DNA of 64,000 nt from Laceyella sediminis (lineage in GTDB: Bacteria > Bacillota > Bacilli > Thermoactinomycetales > Thermoactinomycetaceae), in the NCBI RefSeq assembly GCF_003003125.1, contig NZ_PVTZ01000011.1, forward strand, positions 1 to 64,000. Direction: 5' to 3'. The notes under the pieces are model-generated. The model did no database searches. It saw nothing but the letters and a program-made list of their open reading frames with translations, and was not told the origin of the DNA. Numbering within the stretch: the first letter of the stretch is position 1; each line of letters begins with the position of its first letter. The position numbers and the translations under genes are program-made. Below are positions 42,162 to 50,551 of the stretch, piece by piece.

Positions 42162-42644
42162 GTGACGGTATATCAATTTGAAGCGAAGTTAGCCAACGGC
42201 GAAGTGAAACAGTTGGACGCATACAAAGGGAAAGTATTATTGATCGTCAACACTGCGAGCAAATGTGGCTTTACACCACAGTACAAAGAATTGCAAGAAC
42301 TGTACGAGCGATACAAAGATGCGGGTCTGGAGATTTTGGCCTTCCCCTGCAATCAGTTCATGGAACAAGAGCCAGGGACGGATGAAGAAATTGTCGAGTT
42401 TTGTTCCCTTAATTACGGGGTGACATTTCCCGTGTTTTCCAAAGTGGATGTGAACGGGGAACAAGCACACCCACTATTCAAGTATCTTTGCAAAGAAGCG
42501 CCGGGCCTCATGGGTAGTAAAGCGGTCAAATGGAATTTCACCAAGTTTCTCGTCAATCGCCGGGGCGAGGTGGTTGAACGGTACGCGCCCAACACTAAAC
42601 CGAGCGAGTTGACTGATCGCATCGTTTCGCTGTTGGAAGAGTAA
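42162..42644 (+). CDS. Glutathione peroxidase family protein (thioredoxin-type)
   Basis: 160 residues. The peroxidatic Cys is in VNTASKCGFTPQYKEL (Cys, not selenocysteine), the family GLEILAFPCNQFMEQEPG motif follows with the second Cys, and the Trp/Asn of the catalytic tetrad is in KWNFTKFLVNRRG. It reduces peroxides, in Bacillales usually with thioredoxin. I chose GTG 42162 because AAAGGAGG precedes it; the frame to 42111 adds residues unlike the family. Terminator follows. Confidence 0.93.
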   Translation: MTVYQFEAKLANGEVKQLDAYKGKVLLIVNTASKCGFTPQYKELQELYERYKDAGLEILAFPCNQFMEQEPGTDEEIVEFCSLNYGVTFPVFSKVDVNGEQAHPLFKYLCKEAPGLMGSKAVKWNFTKFLVNRRGEVVERYAPNTKPSELTDRIVSLLEE

Positions 42645-42654
42645 GTCGCAATGA

Positions 42655-42685
42655 AAACAGCCAGCCTAAGTGCTGGCTGTTTGTC
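42655..42685 (+). terminator. Terminator of the peroxidase gene
   Basis: Perfect 11-bp stem AAACAGCCAGC / GCTGGCTGTTT (42655-42682). Confidence 0.75.
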
Positions 42686-42718
42686 ATCATAAGGGTCGAA
42701 ATTGGTTAGTGAATAAAT

Positions 42719-43192
42719 TCACTCCGAATCTTCAGGAAGATCAGGTAGAATCCACGGAATCTTAGCCACAAACTCTAGCTGTATAACGGATTTTGGGAAA
42801 ATAGGTGATACCAATTGAAGATTTCTGGTAAACCCCATTTCAAAAGAATCTATTTTAATCAAGTTGATTTGATTCCAATTTTCAGGAGGTAACATACAGT
42901 CCGGTCCTTTTAACATTTCACCAACTAGATGATACCAACCACCGTAAAGATGCATTTGGTTTTCTTGCTCATATTCACTGATGTCCCCAGCACTTTTCGT
43001 TGGGTCTATTCCAAGCAATTCAAAGAATGAGCGTAATGGATTTGAAAAGTTTTTTGCTACCTCGGTGTAGTTGCGACAATAAATGCAACCACACTCCTCA
43101 GCAAAAGTACCAAGCTGAGAGTATAATCTTGTCGTTTGTTCAACATCTACTTTTAATAACCAGTCTTTTATTCTTATTTCCTTTATTGTCAT
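42719..43192 (-). CDS. Conserved hypothetical protein with CxxC pair
   Basis: 157 residues, soluble, acidic. CGCIYCRNYTEVAKNF holds a C-x-C-x2-C cluster that could bind zinc. LLGIDPTKSAGDISEY and MHLYGGWYHLVGEM are further conserved-looking segments. From memory the pattern recurs in small Bacillales hypothetical proteins, but I cannot name a family. No ribosome binding site of note except GGGGAGGTAATGACA just before the ATG, which is good (GGGGAGG). It is isolated on the minus strand, AT-rich, perhaps horizontally acquired. Confidence 0.65.
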   Translation of the reverse strand: MTIKEIRIKDWLLKVDVEQTTRLYSQLGTFAEECGCIYCRNYTEVAKNFSNPLRSFFELLGIDPTKSAGDISEYEQENQMHLYGGWYHLVGEMLKGPDCMLPPENWNQINLIKIDSFEMGFTRNLQLVSPIFPKSVIQLEFVAKIPWILPDLPEDSE

Positions 43193-43375
43193 TACCTCCC
43201 CTGCAGATTACGAAAATACTACTGCAAGTTTATCAGAGGTGTATAGATTTTTATATGTTAATAGCATTTTAATTTGTTGGTGTCACCGCATCTTGAAAAA
43301 AACACTGCAATCATCAGATTGATTTTGATGAAAGATAAGCGTTTAAGCCGGTGAAACAGCTCTCAGCTATAAAAC

Positions 43376-43403
43376 CAGGCCCATTCTGTTTAGAATGGGC
43401 CTG
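43376..43403. terminator. Bidirectional terminator
   Basis: Perfect 12-bp stem CAGGCCCATTCT / AGAATGGGCCTG with a 4-nt loop, between AAAA and TTAAAC flanks; it terminates the metzincin-CAP gene on the minus strand. Confidence 0.75.
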
Positions 43404-43424
43404 ATTAAACAAGATGTGTTTGGT

Positions 43425-44756
43425 CTATCTTCTGATGAATTGTTGTGTCCAGTAAGTTCCATAAGAACCGCCTTTGGCAAAACCAACGCCGATGGTCGTG
43501 TAATTGGGATTCAAGATGTTGCTACGGTGTCCGGGGCTGTTCATCCAAGAATTCATCACATCTTGCGGGGTTTGTTGTCCAGCGGCGATGTTTTCACCCG
43601 CATAGGTGTATTGGATACCAAACTTTCTCATCATGTCAAATGGAGAGCCATAAGTGGGCGATTGGTGAGAGAAATAGTTGTTGTCTCTCATATCTTCTGA
43701 TTTCAATCTGGCAACTTGAGACAATTTGGCATCCATCTGCAAAGGTTTATATCCTCTCCGTGTCCGTTCTTGGTTTACCAATTGAACGACTTGTGTTTCA
43801 AAGGAGGAAGGGTTAGAGGTTGGTACGTCTGGTTTATTTGGTTTATTGTTGTTATTTTGATCATTTTGATTGTTTTGGTTATTTTGTCTATTTCCGTACC
43901 AGTATTTGTTTCGCTCGATGATTTGGTTATGTTTTTGGTCCCAAATGTCCACCTGTGTCGTGTAATAATAGTTCATGATGCATCTTTCATATTGTGGGCC
44001 GTGTAAGTCATGTGGCACACCGAAGTTATGGGACAGTTCGTGTTGAACAACATGCCAAATAGCATTGGGATGCATGTCTGCCGTTACACTGACGGCACTT
44101 CCACCTGGGCCCCCCGTGGGCTGCATATAAGCGATTCCACCATAATTAAAGTAAGCGTCTTTGGTAAATCCGATGACAAAATCATAAACCCCTCTGTTTT
44201 TGTCTCGGTCCAAATCTTGCAGAATTTGCTCCCCGTTGTACCCATCTGATTTCCACTCGAGATATCCTGAAATCTTAAAATCGACTTGGTGATCGCGGAT
44301 AAACGCATTGTCCGCTTTTTCGACAATCTCTTTCGTTCTGTTTTGCCAATCAGGGTAAGCTCTTCGGTATTCTTCATCCGCCGCGATAACCGCGGTGACC
44401 ACCCGGTTTTTGGATTTTAAAGCTGCTTTTGGTGTTTTAGCAATGTGCTTTTGCCCTACCACTTTTCCTTTCTCGTTAATCACTTTGGCAGTGGTGTCCT
44501 GTTCGATGACAGTAGGTTCATTGGTTGCTTTGGGAGTGTTTTTTGGTAGTGGGTCAGATACGATCTTTACCTTACTACCAAGGGATACTACTTTTTCTGG
44601 TTGTGATACAGGTTTTGAGCCAAACCAACCTAAGATATGGTCAATCCATGACGTTTCCTTGGCAGGACTGGTTCCGTCGGCATAAACGGTGCCCATACTA
44701 GCAAATAACAGGACAACGAGCATGACGATAGGCAATATGCGAAGCTTTTTGGTCAC
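43425..44756 (-). CDS. Secreted metzincin-type metalloprotease fused to a CAP domain
   Basis: 443 residues from GTG 44756, preceded by GGGGGGTGG; the frame to 44849 is non-coding. Signal peptide: LRILPIVMLVVLLFASMG, cleavage near VYA-D. The central domain (about residues 110-290) has a metzincin zinc site HELSHNFGVPHD and a Met-turn CIMNYYY, so it should be an active extracellular zinc protease. A linker rich in Asn/Gln (QNNQNDQNNNNKPNKP) leads to a C-terminal CAP/SCP domain of ~125 residues (QLVNQERTRRGYKPLQMD, YFSHQSPTYGSPFDMM, AGENIAAGQQTPQDVM, SPGHRSNILNP) of the YkwD type. The combination is unusual. It is a single-gene unit on the minus strand. Confidence 0.85.
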   Translation of the reverse strand: MTKKLRILPIVMLVVLLFASMGTVYADGTSPAKETSWIDHILGWFGSKPVSQPEKVVSLGSKVKIVSDPLPKNTPKATNEPTVIEQDTTAKVINEKGKVVGQKHIAKTPKAALKSKNRVVTAVIAADEEYRRAYPDWQNRTKEIVEKADNAFIRDHQVDFKISGYLEWKSDGYNGEQILQDLDRDKNRGVYDFVIGFTKDAYFNYGGIAYMQPTGGPGGSAVSVTADMHPNAIWHVVQHELSHNFGVPHDLHGPQYERCIMNYYYTTQVDIWDQKHNQIIERNKYWYGNRQNNQNNQNDQNNNNKPNKPDVPTSNPSSFETQVVQLVNQERTRRGYKPLQMDAKLSQVARLKSEDMRDNNYFSHQSPTYGSPFDMMRKFGIQYTYAGENIAAGQQTPQDVMNSWMNSPGHRSNILNPNYTTIGVGFAKGGSYGTYWTQQFIRR

Positions 44757-44849
44757 AAGACCACCCCCCTGTGAAATGGTTTGGAATGGTAAGAAAAGAA
44801 TCTCATTTGATACGTTTTGAATTATATAACACGAAATTAAAGCCTTCAA

Positions 44850-45030
44850 TTATATGCTTAGATTTATAATTTTTTATCATTTTTTTGTTATCTTGTTATT
44901 ATTGTTTCTAGTTTATTGCTGGGATTTATAGGTGTGATTGGCGCGGGGTTAATCTGTAGTTTGTTAATAAATTTAATTATATTTTTAATATCCCAAGATT
45001 TAGAGGTGGGGGCGAGAGTATTATTATGCT
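44850..45030. other. AT-rich non-coding stretch
   Basis: Very T-rich on the plus strand (runs such as ATTTTTTATCATTTTTTTG). No gene is visible. It must contain the promoter of the minus-strand metzincin-CAP gene at its left end. Confidence 0.5.
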
Positions 45031-45061
45031 AAAAAGAGCCTACTCATTTGAGAGCAGGCTC
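45031..45061 (-). terminator. Terminator of the O-methyltransferase locus
   Basis: 10-bp stem GAGCCTACTC / GAGCAGGCTC with one mismatch (45036-45061), followed on the minus strand by TTTTT. Confidence 0.7.
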
Positions 45062-45096
45062 ATTGGCGCACAAAAAGAGTGATTTCTTAACTTACG

Positions 45097-45717
45097 TCAG
45101 ACACTTTTCACTTTGGCAATCCCCAATTCGTCGCCGATCGGCAACAGCATGGACTCAATGCGAGGATCTTGTGCCAAGGTTTGATTAACTTGACGAAGCT
45201 TGGCCAATATGGGGTTATCATTGGTTTCATCCAAGACGCTGTCGCCGAAATAAAGCAAGTTATCCATGGCAATTACCGCATTTGGCGCAGCCAAGGAAAT
45301 CGCTTTCTCCAGATAATGGTCGAAGTTGGGCTTGTCTGCGTCGATAAAGAAGAAATCAAAGCGTTCCCCCGACTGAGCTAGAATTTCCAACTGCTTTGAA
45401 GCATCGCCCACGATAACCGTCACTTGCTCGTCCAGGTTATTAGCAAAGCGGGCGTGTTCAGCGTTTAATTCAATGGTGAAGCACTTCCCGGTAGATGGCA
45501 AGGCCCGTGCCAAACAAATGGTACTGTATCCGCCTAGGGTTCCCAGTTCCAAAATTCTGGTGGCTCCGCTGATTTTAGCCAGAAGATACAATGTTCTGCC
45601 CACTTCGGGTGGGATGGATATTTGTGGCATTCCCCGTTCCGCCAATCCGTACGGAATTGACTTAAGTACCTCATCTTCCTTGGCAAACAGCTCTCGGATT
45701 TATGTTAAATCGTGCAT
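45097..45717 (-). pseudogene. SAM-dependent O-methyltransferase with an early nonsense codon
   Basis: From the ATG at 45717, preceded by CAGGAGGC, the frame reads MHDLT, then TAA (45702-45700), then IRELFAKEDEVLKSIPYGL and on without interruption to 45097. So the ribosome binding site and reading frame are intact except for codon 6. The body is a class I methyltransferase of the O-methyltransferase 3 (CCoAMT-like) family: RILELGTLGGYSTICLARAL (SAM loop), FFFIDADKPNFDHY and the metal-binding AMDNLLYFG. Translation could restart at ATG 45645 (182 residues) but this would lose a helix of the family. Either a fresh nonsense mutation or an error in the sequence. Confidence 0.8.
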
Positions 45718-45780
45718 GTTGAAAGCCTCCTGATCCCATTTGGATTTAAATATATGACCGAACTCCCAACTTCGACGACG

Positions 45781-46599
45781 CTAAAAATCCCATCCCTTTT
45801 CCCGAATGTAATAGTCAATAATCTTCTCGTAATTTTCGCCATATCGGCTTGCCAGCTCATCGCCGAAATCTTCCTCAATGCGCATCATAACGACATCATG
45901 GTAGAATGCGTTTTTAAGCAATTCCGTGATAGCCGGATGGTCCGTTTCCAATGCGGTCAACTTTACATCTCCGCCAAACCCACCCAGCAAGGCGGCTTGC
46001 CCGTCGATCAGGATGGAAAATTTCCTTGTCCCCATTTTTGGCCAAGCCTGTTCCAAATCATCAGCTTTATGGATGAACACATTTTTCAGGGAAGTTTGGC
46101 ATTCTCCCAGAACAATCAGGACAACGGTAATGCCCCGCTCTTCAGCGTCAAGCAATGCTTCTTCCACCCAATGCACATCTTCTGCCCAAATGTCGACAAG
46201 GATATTCTTTTTAGCATTGGAGATCATTCTGCGTATCGCGGTGTCTAAATGTTTGTTTCCTTGCCAATTATAAAAAGAGGGTTTGGAACGAGGAGGGGAT
46301 TTCAGTTCATTCACCAGTCCTTTTGCGGTTTGTTCAAACTTGACCCGCATATAGCGAATCAACTGATCGATGGGTACAGCGTCATAATGAACCGGATCGC
46401 CCTCGATGATTCGGCAAATGCCTTTGTCGGTGAGTGAACGTAAAGCAGCATAAACATTGGTGCGCGAGGTGGAAACGCGTTTGGCCACTTCGTACCCGGA
46501 TAAATGAGGCTCCTCATGGAGTGTGAGGTAACAACGCGCTTCGAGTTCAGACAGGCCAAGCTCTTTTAAACGCTGAATCAGATGAATTCCTCCTTTCAT
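45781..46599 (-). CDS. TrmB-family transcriptional regulator
   Basis: 272 residues. An N-terminal TrmB winged helix (LKELGLSELEARCYLTLHEE, recognition helix STSRTNVYAALRSL) is followed by a phospholipase-D-like/TrmB ligand domain (LDTAIRRMISNAKKNILVDIW, KFSILIDGQAALLGGFGG). TrmB proteins sense sugars or metabolites. The AAAGGAGG best placed as ribosome binding site lies inside the first codons after ATG 46599 and seven bases before a CTG (46581), so translation may start at that CTG. It is encoded 60 bp upstream of the O-methyltransferase locus in the same direction and may control it. Confidence 0.85.
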   Translation of the reverse strand: MKGGIHLIQRLKELGLSELEARCYLTLHEEPHLSGYEVAKRVSTSRTNVYAALRSLTDKGICRIIEGDPVHYDAVPIDQLIRYMRVKFEQTAKGLVNELKSPPRSKPSFYNWQGNKHLDTAIRRMISNAKKNILVDIWAEDVHWVEEALLDAEERGITVVLIVLGECQTSLKNVFIHKADDLEQAWPKMGTRKFSILIDGQAALLGGFGGDVKLTALETDHPAITELLKNAFYHDVVMMRIEEDFGDELASRYGENYEKIIDYYIREKGWDF

Positions 46600-46764
46600 C
46601 AGTGATGTTGGTGGATAATAGTAGTGTTTTTGAATAACGCTAGTATGGTTAAATACTACTATGGTGATTTTGTCATGTCAAGCGATGATGGATGCTTCTA
46701 TGTATAGCCGCATCGTCTCTTCTTCATTCTAAGAGATATATTTGCGAAAAAAGGAACGAGTTCC

Positions 46765-47718
46765 GTGGAATTGAAACCAATCATCCCTTTTGAACCCGTC
46801 GTGACGGATGCGCCACCTTCAGGAGAGCGCTGGATTGCTCAAGTCAAATGGGACGGGGTGCGGGTGTTGACGTATGTTGAAAATGGTCAGGTGAAATTGT
46901 TCAATCGGAAAAAGAATGAGCGAACCCATCACTATCCTGAATTGGCGCAGGTCAGTGACTATTGCACGGCTTCGTCTGTCATTTTGGATGGGGAGGTCAT
47001 CGCCTGGCGGGAAGGGAAGCCCTCGTTTTACGAAGTGATGAAACGGGATGGCTTACGCCAAATGAACAAAGTGCCACAAGCGATGAAGCGGGTGCCGATC
47101 ACGTATATGGTTTTTGATTTGCTTTATCTGAATGGCGAATGGATGACCGATTGTCCATTGGCTGAACGACAAGCGCAGTTAAACCAAATCATCCGGCCGG
47201 TGGACCATGTGCGGTTGGTGCCCAACTTCACCGATGTTGATGGCCTGTATGAGGCTGTGCGCCAGCAAGGGTTGGAAGGCATTGTCGTGAAAGATTTGAC
47301 CAGTGCTTATGTCATTGGTGGAAAAGATGGGCGCTGGCGCAAACAAAAAGTGACGCATGACCTGATCGCCGTGGTAGGAGGGGTGACGTTCAGGGGAAAG
47401 GTGGTCAACTCGCTTTTACTGGGGTTGTACGATAATTGGGACCGTCTTCACTACATCGGGCATGCCGGCACGGGGAAATTGACCCAGGCGGATTGGCGGG
47501 ATATCACCAAACGCGTCACCCCGTTGGTTCAAACTGAGATGCCTTTTTACAATCGGCCGGAGCGAATCAGCGGCGCAATTTGGGTCACTCCTTTGCTCAC
47601 AGTTAAAGTCAATTATCTGGAATGGGTGGATGGGCATTCTTTGCGACAGCCGAGCATTCAGGGGGTCGTCGATGCCGATCCGCTTTCATGCCGCGGTTTT
47701 CCGTCATCTAGTAGGTGA
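46765..47718 (+). CDS. ATP-dependent DNA ligase (LigD ligase domain)
   Basis: 317 residues. The adenylation motif is QVKWDGVRVLTY with the catalytic Lys at about residue 29. Further nucleotidyltransferase motifs are SVILDGEVIAW, ITYMVFDLLYL and GLEGIVVKDL, followed by an OB fold (VGGVTFRGKVVNSLLLGLYD). It corresponds to the ligase part of bacterial NHEJ LigD, here as a separate gene as in some Bacillales. GTG start after AAAAAAGGAACG. It is followed 50 bp later by the polymerase-domain gene. A MITE end fragment lies just after the stop. Confidence 0.9.
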   Translation: MELKPIIPFEPVVTDAPPSGERWIAQVKWDGVRVLTYVENGQVKLFNRKKNERTHHYPELAQVSDYCTASSVILDGEVIAWREGKPSFYEVMKRDGLRQMNKVPQAMKRVPITYMVFDLLYLNGEWMTDCPLAERQAQLNQIIRPVDHVRLVPNFTDVDGLYEAVRQQGLEGIVVKDLTSAYVIGGKDGRWRKQKVTHDLIAVVGGVTFRGKVVNSLLLGLYDNWDRLHYIGHAGTGKLTQADWRDITKRVTPLVQTEMPFYNRPERISGAIWVTPLLTVKVNYLEWVDGHSLRQPSIQGVVDADPLSCRGFPSSSR

Positions 47719-47720
47719 TG

Positions 47721-47744
47721 CTTGATTTGCCAGACACGTCCCAG
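47721..47744. mobile_element. MITE fragment, copy C
   Basis: CTTGATTTGCCAGACACGTC (47721-47740) and the following CCAG match the right end of MITE copy A with a few differences. The rest of the element is missing. It sits between the two NHEJ genes, directly after the ligase stop codon. Confidence 0.6.
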
Positions 47745-47767
47745 TCCGGCACAGAGGAGGGAGAAGG

Positions 47768-48658
47768 GTGGAGCATCGGATGGTTCATGTGGATGGAAAG
47801 GAATTAAAGATATCCAATCTCGATAAACGATTGTTTCCTCAGTTGAGCAAGTGGGAATTCATTCTGGCGTATTACCGGCTGGCCCCGTATTTACTCCCTT
47901 ATTGCCGGAACAGGGCGTTAACCACGATCCGTTTTCCAGATGGGGTGAAGGGGAAGTCGTTTTATCAGAAAAACGCCCCTCCCCATCGGCCGGATTGGAT
48001 AGAAACGGTCAGCGATGGGGATATCGAATATGTTATGCTCAATAATGCACCCACCTTGGTTTGGTTGGCCAATTTGGCGTGCGTGGAATTACATGTGTCG
48101 TTCAATACGGTTCATGACCCAATGAAACCGACGGAGCTGGTGTTTGATTTGGACCCTAGCGTCCCCGGTTTTCCACGCGTGGTGGAAGCGGCGCTGATGA
48201 TCCGGGAGTTGCTTCTGCAATTGGGATTGGACGGAATTGTAAAGACATCAGGGGCCAGCGGATTGCAGATCTACCTGCCGTTAGAGCCGCGATACACATA
48301 TGATGAGACACGCAGAGTCGGAAAATTCATCGCCCATTATTTCGCCGAGCGGCAACCCGCTTTGATCACTGTGGAGCGCTCGGTCAACAAGCGTGGGGAT
48401 AAAATCTACTTTGACTATCTCCAGCATTGGCGCAATAAAACCTTAATCGCGCCATATTCAATCCGGGCAGTGCCGGAAGCGACCGTCTCCACGCCACTTT
48501 CATGGGAGGAATTGACTCCCGCGTTATCCCCTAAGCAATTCACTTGCGCCAACATTTTTGACCGGCTGGAACAGAAAGGGGATCTGTTTGCGGAGGCTTT
48601 GCGGAAAAAGGTGCGGTTGGATGACATCCTGCAATTTATTGATCGGCACAGGCTATGA
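47768..48658 (+). CDS. LigD polymerase domain (AEP-type primase-polymerase) protein
   Basis: 296 residues, the size of a stand-alone LigD PolDom. Conserved segments are KRLFPQLSKWEFILAYY, FPDGVKGKSFYQKN, LACVELHVSFN, the catalytic metal motif VFDLDPS with two Asp residues, and KTSGASGLQIYLPL. In NHEJ this enzyme adds nucleotides, preferring ribonucleotides, at broken ends before ligation. GTG 47768 follows GGAGGGAGAAGG. Probably cotranscribed with the ligase gene. No Ku gene is present in the window. Confidence 0.9.
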   Translation: MEHRMVHVDGKELKISNLDKRLFPQLSKWEFILAYYRLAPYLLPYCRNRALTTIRFPDGVKGKSFYQKNAPPHRPDWIETVSDGDIEYVMLNNAPTLVWLANLACVELHVSFNTVHDPMKPTELVFDLDPSVPGFPRVVEAALMIRELLLQLGLDGIVKTSGASGLQIYLPLEPRYTYDETRRVGKFIAHYFAERQPALITVERSVNKRGDKIYFDYLQHWRNKTLIAPYSIRAVPEATVSTPLSWEELTPALSPKQFTCANIFDRLEQKGDLFAEALRKKVRLDDILQFIDRHRL

Positions 48659-48718
48659 AATTCTTTTCTCTTCGTGTACAGTAAGAAAGACAAATCAATG
48701 CAAAGCGAGGGGATGTCA

Positions 48719-50020
48719 GTGAAGCGGTTATTTATCAACGCGACCGTCGCGACCATGAAAGATGGTGCCGAAGTGCTGAAGCAGGGCGCTTTGGGCGTGG
48801 AGGATGACAAGATTACATATGTAGGGGAAGTCCCGGAGCCGCAAGTACAAGAACAGTTTGATGAGATCATCGATTGTAGCGGCAAGGCCATCCTGCCTGG
48901 CTTGGTCAACACACACGGTCATGCGGCCATGACTTTGTTGCGTGGGTATGCCGATGATTTGCCGTTGCAAACGTGGTTGGAAGAGCACATGTGGCCATTG
49001 GAAGCGAAATTTACCCATGTCCAAGTGCAGGCTGGAACAGCGTTGGCGGCGGTGGAAATGATCCGATCCGGAACCACCTGTTTCATGGATATGTACGATC
49101 ATATGGACGCTGTCGCCCGCGTGGTAGAAGAATCTGGCATGCGCGCCCGCTTGACTCGCGGGGTGATTGGATTGTGCAGTGAGGAAATGCAAAATAAAAA
49201 GTTTGAAGAGGCGGTTCGTTTCGCCACTGAATGGCATGGTCAAGCCGATGGCCGGATCACCACCATGTTGGCACCTCATGCGCCCTACACGTGCCCACCG
49301 GAGTATATCAAGCGGTTTGTGGAAAAAGCGGGGGAATTGAAGTTGCCCCTTCATACGCATATGTCTGAAACGGTGAAAGAAGTGGAGCAAAATGTGCGGG
49401 ATTATGGGGTTCGGCCCGTTGAGCATTTGCGTCGGCTCGGCTTCTTTGATCTGCCTGCGCTGGTTGCTCATGCGGTGCATGTGACAGAGGAAGAAATTGA
49501 TATATTGGCGCAACATGACGTAAAGGTGGCTCACAACCCGGGTAGCAATCTCAAATTGGGTAGCGGAATTGCCCCGGTGACGAGCATGTTGCGAAAAGGC
49601 ATGCGCCCAGGATTGGCTACTGACGGGGCTGCCAGCAACAACAATTTGGATCTCATCGAGGAAATCCAGCTTGCCGCGTTGATCCACAAGGGTGCCCAAC
49701 TTGATCCAGAAGCGGTACCGGCGCTGACGGCGTTAAAAATGGGGACCATCTATGGGGCGGAATGCTTATTCCTCGATCACGAAATCGGCACGTTGGAAGT
49801 AGGCAAAAAAGCCGACTTCATCACTTTGGACTTGACCGGTGCCCATATGCAACCGTTACATGACGTGGTGTCCCACGTCGTATATTCCGCGTCTCGTGGT
49901 GATGTGGTGGACATGTATGTAAATGGTCAGCCGCTGATGGTCAACCGCGAGCTGCTGACACTGGATGAAGAGAAAATCCGTCATGAAGCAACACGCGCTT
50001 TCCAAGCACTGTTGCAATAA
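48719..50020 (+). CDS. mtaD: 5-methylthioadenosine/S-adenosylhomocysteine deaminase
   Basis: 433 residues, amidohydrolase superfamily. Metal and catalytic motifs: LPGLVNTHGHAAMTLLRGYAD, LHTHMSETVKEVEQN, the HAVHVTEEEI segment, and TDGAASNNNLDLIEE with the final Asp. It deaminates MTA/SAH to inosyl derivatives. I chose GTG 48719, six bases after GAGGGG; ATG 48713 would abut that site and ATG 48674 has none. It overlaps no neighbour and is followed by a hairpin shared with the minus-strand small gene. Confidence 0.92.
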   Translation: MKRLFINATVATMKDGAEVLKQGALGVEDDKITYVGEVPEPQVQEQFDEIIDCSGKAILPGLVNTHGHAAMTLLRGYADDLPLQTWLEEHMWPLEAKFTHVQVQAGTALAAVEMIRSGTTCFMDMYDHMDAVARVVEESGMRARLTRGVIGLCSEEMQNKKFEEAVRFATEWHGQADGRITTMLAPHAPYTCPPEYIKRFVEKAGELKLPLHTHMSETVKEVEQNVRDYGVRPVEHLRRLGFFDLPALVAHAVHVTEEEIDILAQHDVKVAHNPGSNLKLGSGIAPVTSMLRKGMRPGLATDGAASNNNLDLIEEIQLAALIHKGAQLDPEAVPALTALKMGTIYGAECLFLDHEIGTLEVGKKADFITLDLTGAHMQPLHDVVSHVVYSASRGDVVDMYVNGQPLMVNRELLTLDEEKIRHEATRAFQALLQ

Positions 50021-50048
50021 AAAAAAGCACTGCCATCAATTGGCAGTG
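50021..50048. terminator. Terminator between mtaD and the small minus-strand gene
   Basis: Stem CACTGCCA / TGGCAGTG (50028-50048). The T run is on the minus strand (complement of the A run at 50021-50026), so it mainly ends the small gene at 50104-50301. Confidence 0.65.
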
Positions 50049-50103
50049 AATAGAATGAGGCGGAAGGTATAGGCAGGAATGTCTATGTCATACTAACAAC
50101 AGG

Positions 50104-50301
50104 TTATTCTTTAATGTCAATATCTAGATGAAAACGAAGAGGGATATCAGGAACGGGGTCATTCCATAAGCGTCGGTGCGCTGAAGGGGATATCCAGGTT
50201 TCTGTGTGGAGAAAAGATGAGATTTTCTCCAGTTCTTCTTGGGACAAGTGGGTTTGTAACAACTCGGGCATCCACTCGGGATAAAGGGAAGGATGCGGCA
50301 A
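50104..50301 (-). CDS. Small hypothetical protein
   Basis: 65 residues from TTG 50301, chosen because AAGGGAGGTGATT lies directly before it; the longer frame to 50400 lacks a ribosome binding site. The protein is polar, with LSQEELEKISSFLHTETWI as a helical core and a Trp-rich C-terminus. No membrane segment or signal. Family not recognised. The strong ribosome binding site and a terminator downstream argue that it is expressed. Confidence 0.5.
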   Translation of the reverse strand: MPHPSLYPEWMPELLQTHLSQEELEKISSFLHTETWISPSAHRRLWNDPVPDIPLRFHLDIDIKE

Positions 50302-50421
50302 AGGAATCACCTCCCTTGTTGATGTTAGTATCACCGTAGCGGAGGGCAATATGACTAACACATTTTGCCCCTTCGACCAAGATGTTGGCTCTGCTTCCAA
50401 CGTATAAGCGAAACAGGTACG

Positions 50422-50460
50422 AAAAGCGCTTTGTCAGCGTTAAGCTGATAAAGCGCTTTT
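50422..50460. terminator. Strong hairpin without a clear owner
   Basis: Near-perfect 17-bp stem AAAAGCGCTTTGTCAGC / GCTGATAAAGCGCTTTT with one mismatch and a short loop, flanked by A and T runs. It may isolate the lipoprotein-protease unit downstream from upstream transcription. Confidence 0.6.
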
Positions 50461-50551
50461 CTCATGCATGTTCACCAAGGGTTTGGCCAACGTGCGTAGT
50501 CTAAACGCACAGTTTTTTTCGTAGGTATTAGAAGAGAAGGGGGAGGGCAAA

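Noticed and set aside
48728-49699. 323-residue frame opposite mtaD, and similar ones at 24758-25663, 38183-39025 and 28797-29687
   Set aside because: Antisense shadows of well-identified genes, with no start signals.
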